A stretch of 33,808 nucleotides of DNA from an uncultured Bacteroidota bacterium (GCA_903842515.1 CAIMMJ010000132.1:1-33808), one strand, 5' to 3'. Numbered from the stretch's first letter, positions 1 to 8,855 are shown. The notes: generated by a model from the letters alone, not told the origin. Program-made: numbers and translations.

Positions 1-49
1 AATGAAAACGGAACGTACAAGTACCTTTTCAACCCGCCATTTTGCAAAT

Positions 50-62
50 GTGCTGTTAATGG
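50..62. repeat. 13-base motif GTGCTGTTAAYGG, first copy
   Basis: Matches 11258-11270 at 12 of 13 positions. It lies 7 bases beyond the stop of the S41 peptidase gene (69), in the same orientation to that gene as the second copy has to the 57-residue gene. Confidence 0.35.
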
Positions 63-68
63 CAGTTT

Positions 69-1253
69 TTATTTTATTTCGTTCATCTTATTTATTGTTT
101 CATCAATGTTGTTCGTCAAAATAGTTGGTTTATAATTTTCTCTTGGTGTTCCGTTTATATGATAAAGTCGTTCCGTTGGAATTTGAAAACCAATTTTTGT
201 TTCTGACATCATAAAATCATTGATTGCTCCTAACAAACCTGCCATTTCAGTTCCAATAATTTTTGCTCTTTTCATACCGTCAAAACCAATAGTAATTCCT
301 TCTCCCATACTTCCTGTCCAATGTCCAACTAATATAAAAACATTTCCTTTAAATTGTATTTTTCTTGATGTAACATATTCAACCCATTTTCTTTTTGTGT
401 CAAATTCTTTTTCATCAAATTCGTGTTGTTGGTAAGGCAATGTTTTATTTATAAATCGTCCCATAATGCACCTTGCAACTGTTGAATTTCCGCCACTTGG
501 TGTTTGTGTTAAGTCAATTACTAAATTTTTGTATTGTAAAATGCTGTCAATGGCTTTGTCAAATTCTTCAATGGTATTATTGTTACCCAATGCGTCATTT
601 ATTTTAATATAGGCTGTTGTATTACTTAGAATTTTTGCTTCAACCAAATTTCTATTTTCGGTTAATTTCAAACTATCTGGATTGAAATTAATTTGATTTC
701 CATTTCTCCTTATTGTAATTTGTCGCTTTATGTTATGTGTCCCTGCAAATAGCATATTGACTGCATACTTATACATTTTGTCTGTATGTTGAGTTGTATA
801 TTTTGGCAAAAACTGTACAACTTGTTCTGTCACTGGTTTACCATTAAAAAGCAAAATTTCATCTCCAATTTTCAGACCTGATTTTTCTGCTCTAAATTCT
901 TTTTTTAAATCTGTTATGATAAATTTATCATTCTGTTTTTGCACAAACATATCTTGTCCACTTGGAATTATCCTGTTTGATGAATTCAAGTTCGTATTTA
1001 ATGAAATATGTCCATTATGAAACTCGTTTATTATATTCTCTAAAAAACGAATAAAATCATTATCGTTTGTTATTTCGATTACTTGCGGCTGATAAATTTC
1101 TTTTACTTTCTGCCAATTTATTTGTTGCTGGTCAAAATAAGCATAGTTATTATTTATGTCGTTCCAAAATTCATTAAAATCCTTTTCATATTTTGTCTGT
1201 CCAAAAGTTAAGTTGGAAATAAGTATTGTAAAAATGGTTATAAAAATTTTCAT
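69..1253 (-). CDS. Secreted PDZ-containing S41 family (C-terminal processing type) peptidase
   Basis: The 394-residue product is probably an exported serine protease of family S41. It starts with a signal peptide (MKIFITIFTILISN, cleavage near FGQ). A PDZ-like segment follows at about residues 110-165 (the stretch EKSGLKIGDEILLFNGKPV is typical). The tail-specific-protease core begins near IDLTQTPSGGN. The catalytic serine is most likely S315 in WTGSMGEG. I prefer the start at 1253 over an in-frame ATG at 1301: only the shorter form begins with a signal peptide, and a good promoter (TTTG, 19 bases, TATTTTTG at 1334-1304) would leave the longer start only a few bases from the -7 element. The natural substrate is unknown. 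The gene stands alone. Its 3' end lies a few bases from a 13-base motif that recurs at 11258. Family call is solid; role is not known. Confidence 0.82.
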   Translation of the reverse strand: MKIFITIFTILISNLTFGQTKYEKDFNEFWNDINNNYAYFDQQQINWQKVKEIYQPQVIEITNDNDFIRFLENIINEFHNGHISLNTNLNSSNRIIPSGQDMFVQKQNDKFIITDLKKEFRAEKSGLKIGDEILLFNGKPVTEQVVQFLPKYTTQHTDKMYKYAVNMLFAGTHNIKRQITIRRNGNQINFNPDSLKLTENRNLVEAKILSNTTAYIKINDALGNNNTIEEFDKAIDSILQYKNLVIDLTQTPSGGNSTVARCIMGRFINKTLPYQQHEFDEKEFDTKRKWVEYVTSRKIQFKGNVFILVGHWTGSMGEGITIGFDGMKRAKIIGTEMAGLLGAINDFMMSETKIGFQIPTERLYHINGTPRENYKPTILTNNIDETINKMNEIK

Positions 1254-1303
1254 TCTATTTTGTCTGTGAAGTCTAGACTGTCGGTTCGTTAAAATTGCCA
1301 CTA

Positions 1304-1334
1304 CAAAAATATTTGAACGTTATTTCATCTCAAA
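1304..1334 (-). promoter_or_regulatory. Bacteroidota-type promoter of the S41 peptidase gene
   Basis: On the minus strand TTTG (1334-1331) is followed after exactly 19 bases by TATTTTTG (1311-1304), matching the -33/-7 consensus TTTG-N19-TAnnTTTG. It predicts a leader of roughly 45 bases to the ATG at 1253. Confidence 0.6.
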
Positions 1335-1438
1335 TTAAGTAATTTTCTTTGGTTTTTTTTAATTTAAATTGAATTTATAATGTGATAATAATCTGTATAT
1401 TTTTTATTGTCAGAAAATTAAAACTAATATTTTTTTAA

Positions 1439-1499
1439 GTGGCAGAGCCACAAAAGATTCATAGACAAAGTTCTAGATTTTGCAATGGTGCATAGCACC
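1439..1499. repeat. REP-like palindrome pair on the 3' side of the Y1 transposase gene
   Basis: Two short perfect hairpins with 3-base loops: GTGGC-AGA-GCCAC at 1439-1451 and GGTGC-ATA-GCACC at 1487-1499 (extendable by one T-A pair on each side). They lie just beyond the stop codon of the transposase gene at 1514. The second has the same 5-bp stem as the hairpins on the other side of the gene (GGTGC...GCACC), with only the loop differing. Confidence 0.7.
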
Positions 1500-1513
1500 A
1501 AAACATTTTTAAT

Positions 1514-1990
1514 TTAAATATCATCAATGTTTTCAAAGAATTCAAATATGTATTCTTCCTTGTATTCTATTTCATTTTTTTTCAACATTTCTAAATATTC
1601 GCTTTTAAATGAATTTTTTTTGTGGTGTTCTTCCTGATTCAAAATGTACTTTATCACCACATCTAATTGAGAACGTGAGTGAGAAAATGCACCGTAACCC
1701 TTTTGCCATTCAAATTTAGAATTTAGTAGTTTGTTTGTTTTTATCCAAGCATTACTAGATGTTTTTATGTTTTCTACCAATTGGGGTATTAATTGATTTA
1801 CATTGTAGCCTATTAATAAATGAATATGATCTGGCATGGAACCAATTGCCAATAGCTTATGGTTATGGTTTTGAATTATTCCTGTGATGTATTTTTCTAG
1901 ATTAGCCCTCCAGGATTTTTGAATTAGTGCATTCCTGTTTTTTACAGCAAAAACCAGGTGGATGTATAATTGTGTATATGTATTTGCCAT
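1514..1990 (-). CDS. REP-associated tyrosine transposase (RAYT / TnpA_REP, IS200-like HUH-Y1)
   Basis: The 158-residue protein belongs to the Y1/HUH transposase superfamily of single-strand DNA transposases. The metal-binding HUH motif is HIH at residues 55-57 (in PDHIHLLIG), and the likely catalytic tyrosine is Y115 (in VVIKYILNQEEHH). Length and the start MANTYTQLYIHLVFAVKNR are typical of IS200/RAYT-like proteins. Known RAYTs are single-copy, domesticated relatives of IS200 transposases that bind and cut REP palindromes. That assignment is supported here by paired palindromes on both sides of the gene (1439-1499 and 2003-2554) and by the absence of any accessory tnpB. Reading frame looks intact. 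An ordinary IS200-like transposase remains possible. Confidence 0.88.
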   Translation of the reverse strand: MANTYTQLYIHLVFAVKNRNALIQKSWRANLEKYITGIIQNHNHKLLAIGSMPDHIHLLIGYNVNQLIPQLVENIKTSSNAWIKTNKLLNSKFEWQKGYGAFSHSRSQLDVVIKYILNQEEHHKKNSFKSEYLEMLKKNEIEYKEEYIFEFFENIDDI

Positions 1991-2002
1991 TGGTTATGTT
2001 GC

Positions 2003-2554
2003 GGTGCTCTGCACCTTTTTTGTTTTTCTATTTAATATTTTACAGAGGTTTCGCGACTGTGTCGCTAAAATAATTATTTTATTTCTAATTAATTTGCAGT
2101 GCTCTGCACCTTTTTTATTTTTGCTTAATCTGCTACAAAGGTTGGGCGACTATATCGCTACATTTTTATTTTCAATTCTATCTTTGTTGCGGTGCTCTGC
2201 ACCTTTTTTGTTTCTCTATTTAATATTTTACAAAGGTTTCGCGACTGTGTCGCTACATTCACTGCAATTAACTAGATATTATAATTTTTCTATTGCGGTG
2301 CTCTGCACCTTTTTTGTTTCTCTATTATATATTCTGCAAAGGTTTCGCGTCTATGTCGCTAAATTCATTTCAATTAACTAGATATTATAATTTTTCTATT
2401 GCGGTGCTCTGCACCTTACTTGTTTCTCTATTTAATATTCTACAAAAATTACGCGACTATGTCGCTAAATTGTTATTTTTAATTCTATCTATTTTTCGGT
2501 GCTCTGCACCTCTCTTCTTTTTGTGTTTTTAGCAATTTGTAGCAACTCTGTAGC
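2003..2554. repeat. Array of six REP-like units, each with two 3-base-loop hairpins
   Basis: Six units spaced about 94-106 bases. Each has hairpin A, GGTGC-TCT-GCACC (2003-2015, degenerate 2098-2110, 2191-2203, 2297-2309, 2403-2415, 2498-2510). About 37-38 bases later comes hairpin B, GCGAC-TGT-GTCGC or a variant (2053-2065, 2146-2158, 2241-2253, 2347-2359, 2453-2465, and degenerate 2542-2554). Hairpin A is almost invariant. Hairpin B varies in the loop (TGT/TAT/TCT) and carries single mismatches in three copies. Linkers are T-rich and partly conserved: units 3 and 4 share a longer identical stretch after hairpin B. This fills the gap between the transposase start (1990) and the next gene. 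Open reading frames across it are by-products of the repeats. Confidence 0.85.
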
Positions 2555-2603
2555 TAAAAAAATACAACACTTATCTTAGCTGTTTAAATATTGAATTCTA
2601 CAT

Positions 2604-3911
2604 TCAATGCTTTATACCATACTTCTGAGAATACCTGTGGTACAATTCTTTTTGATGATTATTTAAATCAATAGTTCTTCCATCAATAAATGCTTGCTCT
2701 ACATTGTTGGTCATCATATCTAGTGCATTGCCGGTGGATATAAAAAGCGTTGCACTCTTGCCTACTTCAATAGACCCATATTTCTTATCAATACCTATAA
2801 TTTTTGCAGCATTAATTGTAATTGCACACAGTGCCTGCTCCGGCTCTAAACCATAAGCCATTGCAGTGCCTGCTAAAAAAGGCAAATTCCGTAATCCCAT
2901 TGCTTCCATATCGCCTTCGTATTGCAAACAAAATAATATGCCCTCTTTTTGAAGAAGTGCAGGAAGTTTATAAAAATAATCTATATCTGCGTCGGCATTG
3001 GGTGGCAATGAATGAGCTCTCTGCAGCATCACCGGCACATTAAATTTCTTGAGTATTGAAATTGCTTTTTTTGATTCTGCCCCACCTACAATAACCGGTG
3101 AAACAATTTCTAATTTTTTACACATAGAAATGGCATCGTATATTTGATTGTAACGCTGAGCATGTACGTACAATTTTTTTGAACCATCAAACAAGCCCTT
3201 TAATGCCTCTAGTTTTAAATCTTTTTCTTGCGTTCCTGAATAGTTTTTTGCTTTTAACAATAAATCAATTAATGAATTTATTCTTTTTACATAACTATTT
3301 CCTTTTTCAGATTTCTCTTTTGCATCTTTATCATCTGAATTAAAATTAGGAGAATCTATGTCTGGCCAATTAACATGTATTCCGTCGGCAGATTTTATTA
3401 AAGCATCTTCGTAGTTCCAGGCATCCAAATTTAATATTGAGGAAGCACCGCTTATAAATCCACCTCGTGGAGTTGATTGAACAACCAAAATACCATTGCT
3501 CCTTACCGTTGGTATAACTTTTGAATCTGTAAAAAAAGCAATAGATGAATTTGCATTTGGATTTATTGAGCCCACCTCATACAAATCGTTTGTTGCTCTT
3601 ACTGCTTCAATTTCTGTTAGCCCAAGTGAGTTATTTGTTGCAATTATTCCGGGATAAACGTGTTTTCCACTTGCATCAATAATGTTTGTACTTGCAGAAA
3701 CTGTAGCTTGATTAAATTGTGTACCAATCTCTTTGATAATACCTTTATCAAATACTACAAAAGCATTTTCAATAATTTTTCCATTGCCAACGTGTAGTAT
3801 TGCATTTTTAATTACTACCTCATTCTTTTGCTCAGCTGCAGGTGTTGGTCTTTGAGAAAACACAAATGAATTTACAACTAATACAAGTGCTATTGTTATA
3901 TTCTTAATCAT
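2604..3911 (-). CDS. Exported amidohydrolase-fold protein, metal site degenerate
   Basis: The 435-residue product has a signal peptide (MIKNITIALVLVVNSFVFSQ). It has the composite-domain layout of imidazolonepropionase-like amidohydrolases: a strand-rich N-terminus (GKIIENAFVVFDKGIIKEIG), the GKxVYPGII segment near residue 90, and a C-terminal KYGSIEVGKSATLFIS plus FIDGRTI. Active members carry a metal-binding HxH right after PGxID; here the same place reads PGIIATNNSLGL with no histidine. The later C-terminal parts (NAAKIIGIDKKYGSIEVGKSA) are intact in form. It starts 9 bases after the stop of the larger amidohydrolase gene and is probably co-transcribed and functionally paired with it. Whether it is an enzyme is doubtful. 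Confidence 0.78.
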   Translation of the reverse strand: MIKNITIALVLVVNSFVFSQRPTPAAEQKNEVVIKNAILHVGNGKIIENAFVVFDKGIIKEIGTQFNQATVSASTNIIDASGKHVYPGIIATNNSLGLTEIEAVRATNDLYEVGSINPNANSSIAFFTDSKVIPTVRSNGILVVQSTPRGGFISGASSILNLDAWNYEDALIKSADGIHVNWPDIDSPNFNSDDKDAKEKSEKGNSYVKRINSLIDLLLKAKNYSGTQEKDLKLEALKGLFDGSKKLYVHAQRYNQIYDAISMCKKLEIVSPVIVGGAESKKAISILKKFNVPVMLQRAHSLPPNADADIDYFYKLPALLQKEGILFCLQYEGDMEAMGLRNLPFLAGTAMAYGLEPEQALCAITINAAKIIGIDKKYGSIEVGKSATLFISTGNALDMMTNNVEQAFIDGRTIDLNNHQKELYHRYSQKYGIKH

Positions 3912-3920
3912 ATTTTTAAA

Positions 3921-6920
3921 TTAATACAGTTCGTCAAGGTAAGTATCGTTAGACAAATCATCGCAATGGTAAAGTCTTTTGTTTTTAGCTTTTGGCTTTT
4001 CAGTTTTATCACCACCTCTTTTTGCCTTAATCATTAAATTTAAAATTCTTTGTCTTTCTACTCTAATATTTTCTCTCTGCAAAACATCGCTTTTTGCATC
4101 GTAATAAATTCTACCATCAATCATTGTTGTTTCTACTTTTGCCATAACGCTAAGCGGATTCTGGCTCCACAAAACTAAATCGGCATCTTTGCCCACTTTT
4201 ATTGAACCGGTAATTTTATCTAAATGCAAAAGTTTAGCAGGGTTTAATGTCACCATTTTCCAAGCTTCTATTTCTGATACTCCCCCGTATTTAAACACTT
4301 TTGCAGCTTCCTGATTTAGTCTTCTTCCCATTTCCGGATCGTCAGAATTTATAGCAGTAACAATTCCCATCCTATAAAGTAGTGCAGCATTGTAGGGTAT
4401 TGCATCATTCACTTCAAACTTGTAAGCCCACCAATCAGAAAATGTAGAAGCGCCTACACCGTGTTTTTTCATTTTATCTGCAACCTTGTAGCCTTCTAAA
4501 ATGTGTGTAAAGGTATTTACTCTAAATCCAAACGAATCTGCAACATGCATAAGCATATTTATTTCTCCCTGTTGATATGAATGACAAGTAATAAATCTCT
4601 TTTTCTCTAAAATTTCTACCAATGATTCCATCAACAAATCTCTTCTAAAATTTGTGTTGGTTGTAGCATTCTTTTTTTGTTGTTGGTATTCTCTTGCCCT
4701 CGAAAAATATTCTACATAAACCTGCTCTACTCCCATCCTACTTTGCGGATAACGAATAGAATATCTATCGCCCCAATTAGATTGTTTTACGTTTTCGCCT
4801 AGAGCAAATTTTATAAAACCATCGGCACCGGCAATTTTCATTTTTTCTGGTGATAATCCCCAACGGAGTTTTATTAATGCACTCTGCCCACCAATGGCAT
4901 TGGCCGAACCATGCAATAACTGAGCTGCAATAACTCCACCCGAAAGTTGCCTATATATGTTTATATCATCTGAATTTATAACATCACCAATTCTTACCTC
5001 CGCAGTGGCGGTATTACTTCCTTCATTTACTCCCGAAGAAATTGCTATATGTGAATGTTCGTCAATTATTCCAGAAGTTAAATGCAATCCCGTTCCGTTT
5101 ATAATTTTGGCATCCGCAGGAATTGATATTTTTTCTCCGATAGCTGCAATTTTTCCCTTGTCAACCAAAACAGAAACATTCTTTAAAACACCCTCCTCTT
5201 CATTCGTCCATGCTGTTACGTTAGAAAAAACTACTTTTTCTTCTTTGGGCAACTCTCCAAAACCATAAGCCATATTAGGGTAGGTGATACTTATACTGGC
5301 AATAGCGTTTAAGGCACTATCTTTTTTTTCTGAAATATACTCTGCATTCTTTTTCCAAAATACTTCTTCCTCTTTTCCATCGTCAAAATACAACTTTCCA
5401 AAAAATTCTTCTTTATCATTTTTAATCTCGTAAACGGTAACAGAATTTAATCCTCCACAATTTAAGTAGGTGCTGCTAACGTTATAGCTTCCCAAAGTGG
5501 CACTTGACTTTCTGGTAAGAGTATCTACTTTTATTGTTGTGGCGAGTTTATTAATTTCTCCTTCTATTTTTAGTTCAACTTTTTTTAGACTGCTGGAATT
5601 AACTAAAGTATAATTACCTCTAAAATCAAATTGCTCTAAATTGTTTTTTCCATAAGGAATTCCATTCACCCAATTTTGAATGACGTATGAATTTTTTTCA
5701 AAAATATCACCCGAAGAAATTATAAAATTAGCAATGTATCCTTTTTTTATTGCACCAAGTTTATCCGAAACGTTTAACATTTGAGCCGGATTTGTTGTTA
5801 ATGCTTTTAGTGCCATTTTTTTTGACAAACCCATATCTATTGCCTTCCTTAAATTTATAAGAAATTCTGATTTGCTTTTTAAATCGGATGCAGTGATAGC
5901 AAATTGCAGGTTGTTTTTTTCGAGAATTGATAAATTATATGGCGCCATTTCCCAATGTTTTAAATCATCTAGCTCCAGTAAATCTGCTTCGGCAGGATTT
6001 TCTACATCAGGAGTTTGGGGATAATTTACAGGCACGATAAGTTTTCCATTGCACGATTTAATTTCTTCTATTCTTTGGTATTCATTGCCATTTGTTTTAA
6101 AAATATATTGAACGCCAAATTCATCTCCAATTTTATCTGCTCTAACTATGTTCCATTTATCATTTGCTTCAAAAATTGAAGGCAGCTTTTTTTGCTGATT
6201 AAATGCATAGAGCGATAAGCTATTTTCTTGATTTTCTTTTGATTTTTCAAACCACTCTGCATCTAAATACGTTTGACGCAACAACGCAATTGCACCCATT
6301 AGAGAAGAAGGATATTCTTGCCTTGAACTTCCTTTGTTAAACGAAAACATAGTTGCAACTTTTGAATTTATTAACGTATAGTTTTCTTTTTGATCGCTTA
6401 AAGTAACTATGGCTGATGTGCCTCTTGCTATGCCATCTTTTACAAAAGTATTTACAGCACCAAAACCTATGTTCCTTATCTCCTCGGCTTGTGATGCATT
6501 TGAGCTGAACAATCTTGCAGCATCTTGCTCCGGTTTAATTGCTTCGTTCCAATAATAAGCACCTTTTTGTTTTGTTTCGTACTGAGGTCCACCATAAAAT
6601 GTAGAATTTTCTTTCTCTACCACAACACCATAATTACTGTACATGTCAATGAATGATGGATAAATGTTTTTCCCCTTTAAATCATATACAATTGAATTTT
6701 TTGGTATTGAAATACCTGAACCTACATCAATTATTTTCCCTTTGCTAACAATTAAAATTGCATTACTTAGAACTGTGTTTTCATCGATATTAATGTTTGC
6801 GTTTTTAAAAACAAAAACATCATTGTCTACTTTTTTTATTCCATTTGCAGGAAACACTGATTGGGTAAAAGCCTTTGTTGCAAATACAATAAAGACCACA
6901 AGAAAAATGATTTTTTTCAT
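3921..6920 (-). CDS. Exported two-domain amidohydrolase (N-terminal domain degenerate, C-terminal domain with HxH)
   Basis: The product is 999 residues from the ATG at 6920, with signal peptide MKKIIFLVVFIVFATKAFTQ. Two amidohydrolase modules lie in tandem. In the first, the PGxID-HxH region reads YPSFIDMYSNYGV, with no histidines. In the second it reads SGIIDEHSHIAIS, giving the metal-binding HSH at residues 622-624. Further probable ligands follow in ITCHSYQQGEI, FTHILEG and the acidic INSDDPEMGR. Both modules end with the usual NPA...GxIKxG...A motif (TLNPAKLLHLDKITGSIKVGKDADLVLW in pieces). An ATG at 6992 would add 24 residues before the signal peptide and lies upstream of the TATATTTG promoter element, so 6920 is preferred. 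Substrate is unknown; related proteins are annotated as imidazolonepropionase-like. Confidence 0.82.
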   Translation of the reverse strand: MKKIIFLVVFIVFATKAFTQSVFPANGIKKVDNDVFVFKNANINIDENTVLSNAILIVSKGKIIDVGSGISIPKNSIVYDLKGKNIYPSFIDMYSNYGVVVEKENSTFYGGPQYETKQKGAYYWNEAIKPEQDAARLFSSNASQAEEIRNIGFGAVNTFVKDGIARGTSAIVTLSDQKENYTLINSKVATMFSFNKGSSRQEYPSSLMGAIALLRQTYLDAEWFEKSKENQENSLSLYAFNQQKKLPSIFEANDKWNIVRADKIGDEFGVQYIFKTNGNEYQRIEEIKSCNGKLIVPVNYPQTPDVENPAEADLLELDDLKHWEMAPYNLSILEKNNLQFAITASDLKSKSEFLINLRKAIDMGLSKKMALKALTTNPAQMLNVSDKLGAIKKGYIANFIISSGDIFEKNSYVIQNWVNGIPYGKNNLEQFDFRGNYTLVNSSSLKKVELKIEGEINKLATTIKVDTLTRKSSATLGSYNVSSTYLNCGGLNSVTVYEIKNDKEEFFGKLYFDDGKEEEVFWKKNAEYISEKKDSALNAIASISITYPNMAYGFGELPKEEKVVFSNVTAWTNEEEGVLKNVSVLVDKGKIAAIGEKISIPADAKIINGTGLHLTSGIIDEHSHIAISSGVNEGSNTATAEVRIGDVINSDDINIYRQLSGGVIAAQLLHGSANAIGGQSALIKLRWGLSPEKMKIAGADGFIKFALGENVKQSNWGDRYSIRYPQSRMGVEQVYVEYFSRAREYQQQKKNATTNTNFRRDLLMESLVEILEKKRFITCHSYQQGEINMLMHVADSFGFRVNTFTHILEGYKVADKMKKHGVGASTFSDWWAYKFEVNDAIPYNAALLYRMGIVTAINSDDPEMGRRLNQEAAKVFKYGGVSEIEAWKMVTLNPAKLLHLDKITGSIKVGKDADLVLWSQNPLSVMAKVETTMIDGRIYYDAKSDVLQRENIRVERQRILNLMIKAKRGGDKTEKPKAKNKRLYHCDDLSNDTYLDELY

Positions 6921-6934
6921 AAAATAATAATTTC

Positions 6935-6942
6935 CAAATATA
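6935..6942 (-). promoter_or_regulatory. -7 element (TATATTTG) for the amidohydrolase pair
   Basis: Minus-strand TATATTTG matches TAnnTTTG and lies 15 bases before the chosen ATG at 6920. No clear -33 TTTG is seen. It supports the shorter start. Confidence 0.4.
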
Positions 6943-7029
6943 TATAAATTGCTGCATCTACCTAAAAATATAGAATATTTATGCAACTCCAATTTTTAGT
7001 ATAAAATGAAAATCTTTTAATGAGTTTGA

Positions 7030-7058
7030 TTTGAAATTAATTGTAATGACTAAATTTG
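7030..7058 (+). promoter_or_regulatory. Probable promoter of the PafA-like phosphatase gene
   Basis: TTTG at 7030-7033 (another copy at 7025-7028) and TAAATTTG at 7051-7058, followed by the ATG at 7078. The spacer is 17 or 22 bases, bracketing the usual value of about 19. Confidence 0.5.
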
Positions 7059-7077
7059 AGAACAATAATTTACTGTT

Positions 7078-8697
7078 ATGAAAAAACTAAGCTTGCTTTC
7101 TCTACTCATTCTATTTTTTGTTATTAATTCTGGCGCACAAAACAAACCCAAACTAATTGTTGGAATTGTTGTAGATCAAATGAGATACGATTATTTATAC
7201 CGCTTTGAAAAACATTATTCTAACGGAGGTTTTAAAAGATTACTGAACCAAGGATTTGAATTTACTAACGCACAATACAATTACGTACCCACATACACCG
7301 CCCCAGGGCATACAAGTATATACACGGGAACCACGCCCTCTATTCACGGAATAATTGGCAACAATTGGTTCGATAAAAAATCAAATAAATCTGTGTATTG
7401 CACCGATGACGAAACAGTAAAAAATGTGGGAGGTCTTGGCAACGAAGGAAAAATGTCTCCACGCAAAATGTTAACTACCACTTTTGGCGATGAACTTAAA
7501 TTGAGCAACAAAAAATCTAAAGTTATTGGCATTGCATTAAAAGATAGAGGTGCAATACTTCCTGCCGGTCATTTAGCAAATGCAGCATATTGGTTTGAAG
7601 GAAAAAGTGGCAATTGGATAAGCAGCACTTATTACTTTGATACTTTACCTGATTGGGTAAATAAATTTAACAACAAAAAGTATCCAGAAATGTATTTAAC
7701 TCAAAAATGGCAAACATTTTTACCTATCGAAAACTACAGCGAAAGCATTGAGGACAATAATAATTTTGAAAAAGCATTTGATAAAAATGGAAGCACCAGC
7801 TTTCCTCATGACATACCCGCATTGTTTTTAAAAAACAAAAACTTTGATTTGCTAAAAGAAATTCCGTTTGGAAATACCTTCACAAAAGACTTTGCAATTG
7901 ATGCAATAAAATCTGAAAATTTGGGCAAGGGAGAATCTACTGATGTGTTAACCATAAGTTTTTCTTCTACAGATTATGTTGGGCACAGATTTGGAGTAAG
8001 TAGCAAAGAAGTAGAAGATACCTATATTAGACTTGACAGAGACATTGAAGATTTATTAAAATTTTTAGACACACAATTTGCAAAAGGTGAGTATACCGTT
8101 TTTCTAACGGCAGACCATGGCGCTGCAGACAATGCAAACTACTTAAAAAGTTTAAATATTCCGGCAGGCACAATAAACGATAATAAGCTAAGTGATACCT
8201 TGAAGTTTTTTATTACTAAGAATTTTGGCGATTCTATTTTCCTGAATTTTTCTAACCAACAAATTTTTATAAACGAAAATTTATTTGCCGAAAAAAAATT
8301 ATCTCTTCAAGAGTTTGAACAAAAAACAATTGCATTTCTCATGACATTAGACGGAATTCAAAATTGCAATACCGCAAGCGACATGATAAAAAGCTCGTAT
8401 GCAGACCTTCCAAGATTGATGATGCAAAATGGATACAATGCAAAAAAATCCGGAGTTATTTTGGTCAATTATCAGCCCGGCTGGGTAGAATATGCCCCAA
8501 AAGGCTCAACCCATGGCGCTCCTTTCAGCTACGACACAAGAGTTCCTTTGTTGTTTTTTGGCAAGGGTATTAACATTGGAAAATGCCATGAAAAAGTAAA
8601 TATTATTGATATTGCCCCAAGTATTTCAACACTGTTAAATGCTCCTTTTCCCAACGGTTGTAGTGGCAAACCCTTGAACATGTATTTTACAAAATAA
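7078..8697 (+). CDS. pafA: PafA-type alkaline phosphatase (phosphate-monoester hydrolase), exported
   Basis: The 539-residue product of the alkaline phosphatase superfamily starts with a signal peptide (MKKLSLLSLLILFFVINSGAQ). Two-zinc-site motifs are in order: D33 in VVDQMRYDY, the nucleophile T74 in PTYTAPGHTS, STDYVGH, TADHGAA, and the late histidine in GSTHGAPF. Residues matching the PafA-specific phosphate contacts are visible: N95 in GNNWF and K155/R157 in ALKDRGAILPAGH. That trio separates PafA-type monoesterases from the diesterase (NPP) branch. The family hydrolyses a broad range of phosphate monoesters in the periplasm or at the cell surface. The gene is alone and divergent from the amidohydrolase pair, and is followed by an AT-rich hairpin. 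Length and motifs are complete. Confidence 0.9.
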   Translation: MKKLSLLSLLILFFVINSGAQNKPKLIVGIVVDQMRYDYLYRFEKHYSNGGFKRLLNQGFEFTNAQYNYVPTYTAPGHTSIYTGTTPSIHGIIGNNWFDKKSNKSVYCTDDETVKNVGGLGNEGKMSPRKMLTTTFGDELKLSNKKSKVIGIALKDRGAILPAGHLANAAYWFEGKSGNWISSTYYFDTLPDWVNKFNNKKYPEMYLTQKWQTFLPIENYSESIEDNNNFEKAFDKNGSTSFPHDIPALFLKNKNFDLLKEIPFGNTFTKDFAIDAIKSENLGKGESTDVLTISFSSTDYVGHRFGVSSKEVEDTYIRLDRDIEDLLKFLDTQFAKGEYTVFLTADHGAADNANYLKSLNIPAGTINDNKLSDTLKFFITKNFGDSIFLNFSNQQIFINENLFAEKKLSLQEFEQKTIAFLMTLDGIQNCNTASDMIKSSYADLPRLMMQNGYNAKKSGVILVNYQPGWVEYAPKGSTHGAPFSYDTRVPLLFFGKGINIGKCHEKVNIIDIAPSISTLLNAPFPNGCSGKPLNMYFTK

Positions 8698-8768
8698 GAA
8701 TAAGCCTGCTCCTTCTACTTGGCAGAAATGTTTTTAAGTACAGCAAAAATCCTCTTGATTTAATAGGA

Positions 8769-8825
8769 AAAATAAAATTCTAGTACAGCACTTATTGCCT
8801 TAAATAGAATTTTATTTTAATTTTT
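8769..8825 (+). terminator. AT-rich hairpin plus T-run downstream of the phosphatase gene
   Basis: A perfect 14-bp inverted repeat (arms 8769-8782 and 8805-8818) encloses a 22-base loop and is followed by AATTTTT. The stem is almost all A-T, so it is weaker than a classical terminator. It lies about 70 bases past the stop at 8697. Confidence 0.45.
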
Positions 8826-8855
8826 ATAATTGACTTTGAGCACTTTAGAAATTTT

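Noticed and set aside
1962-2532. Two plus-strand open frames (139 and 79 codons) across the repeat array
   Set aside because: They are translations of the REP units: the same peptide pattern (CSAPFLFL or AVLCTFF) recurs with each repeat in different frames. There is no start signal, and the palindromes explain the sequence.
2003-2554. CRISPR array
   Set aside because: Spacing is about 100 bases, the repeats are two different short palindromes with related linkers, and no unique spacers of 30-40 bases or cas genes are present.
6921-6992. Longer N-terminus of the two-domain amidohydrolase (ATG at 6992)
   Set aside because: The extra 24 residues would bury the signal peptide, and the ATG lies upstream of the likely promoter element at 6935-6942.
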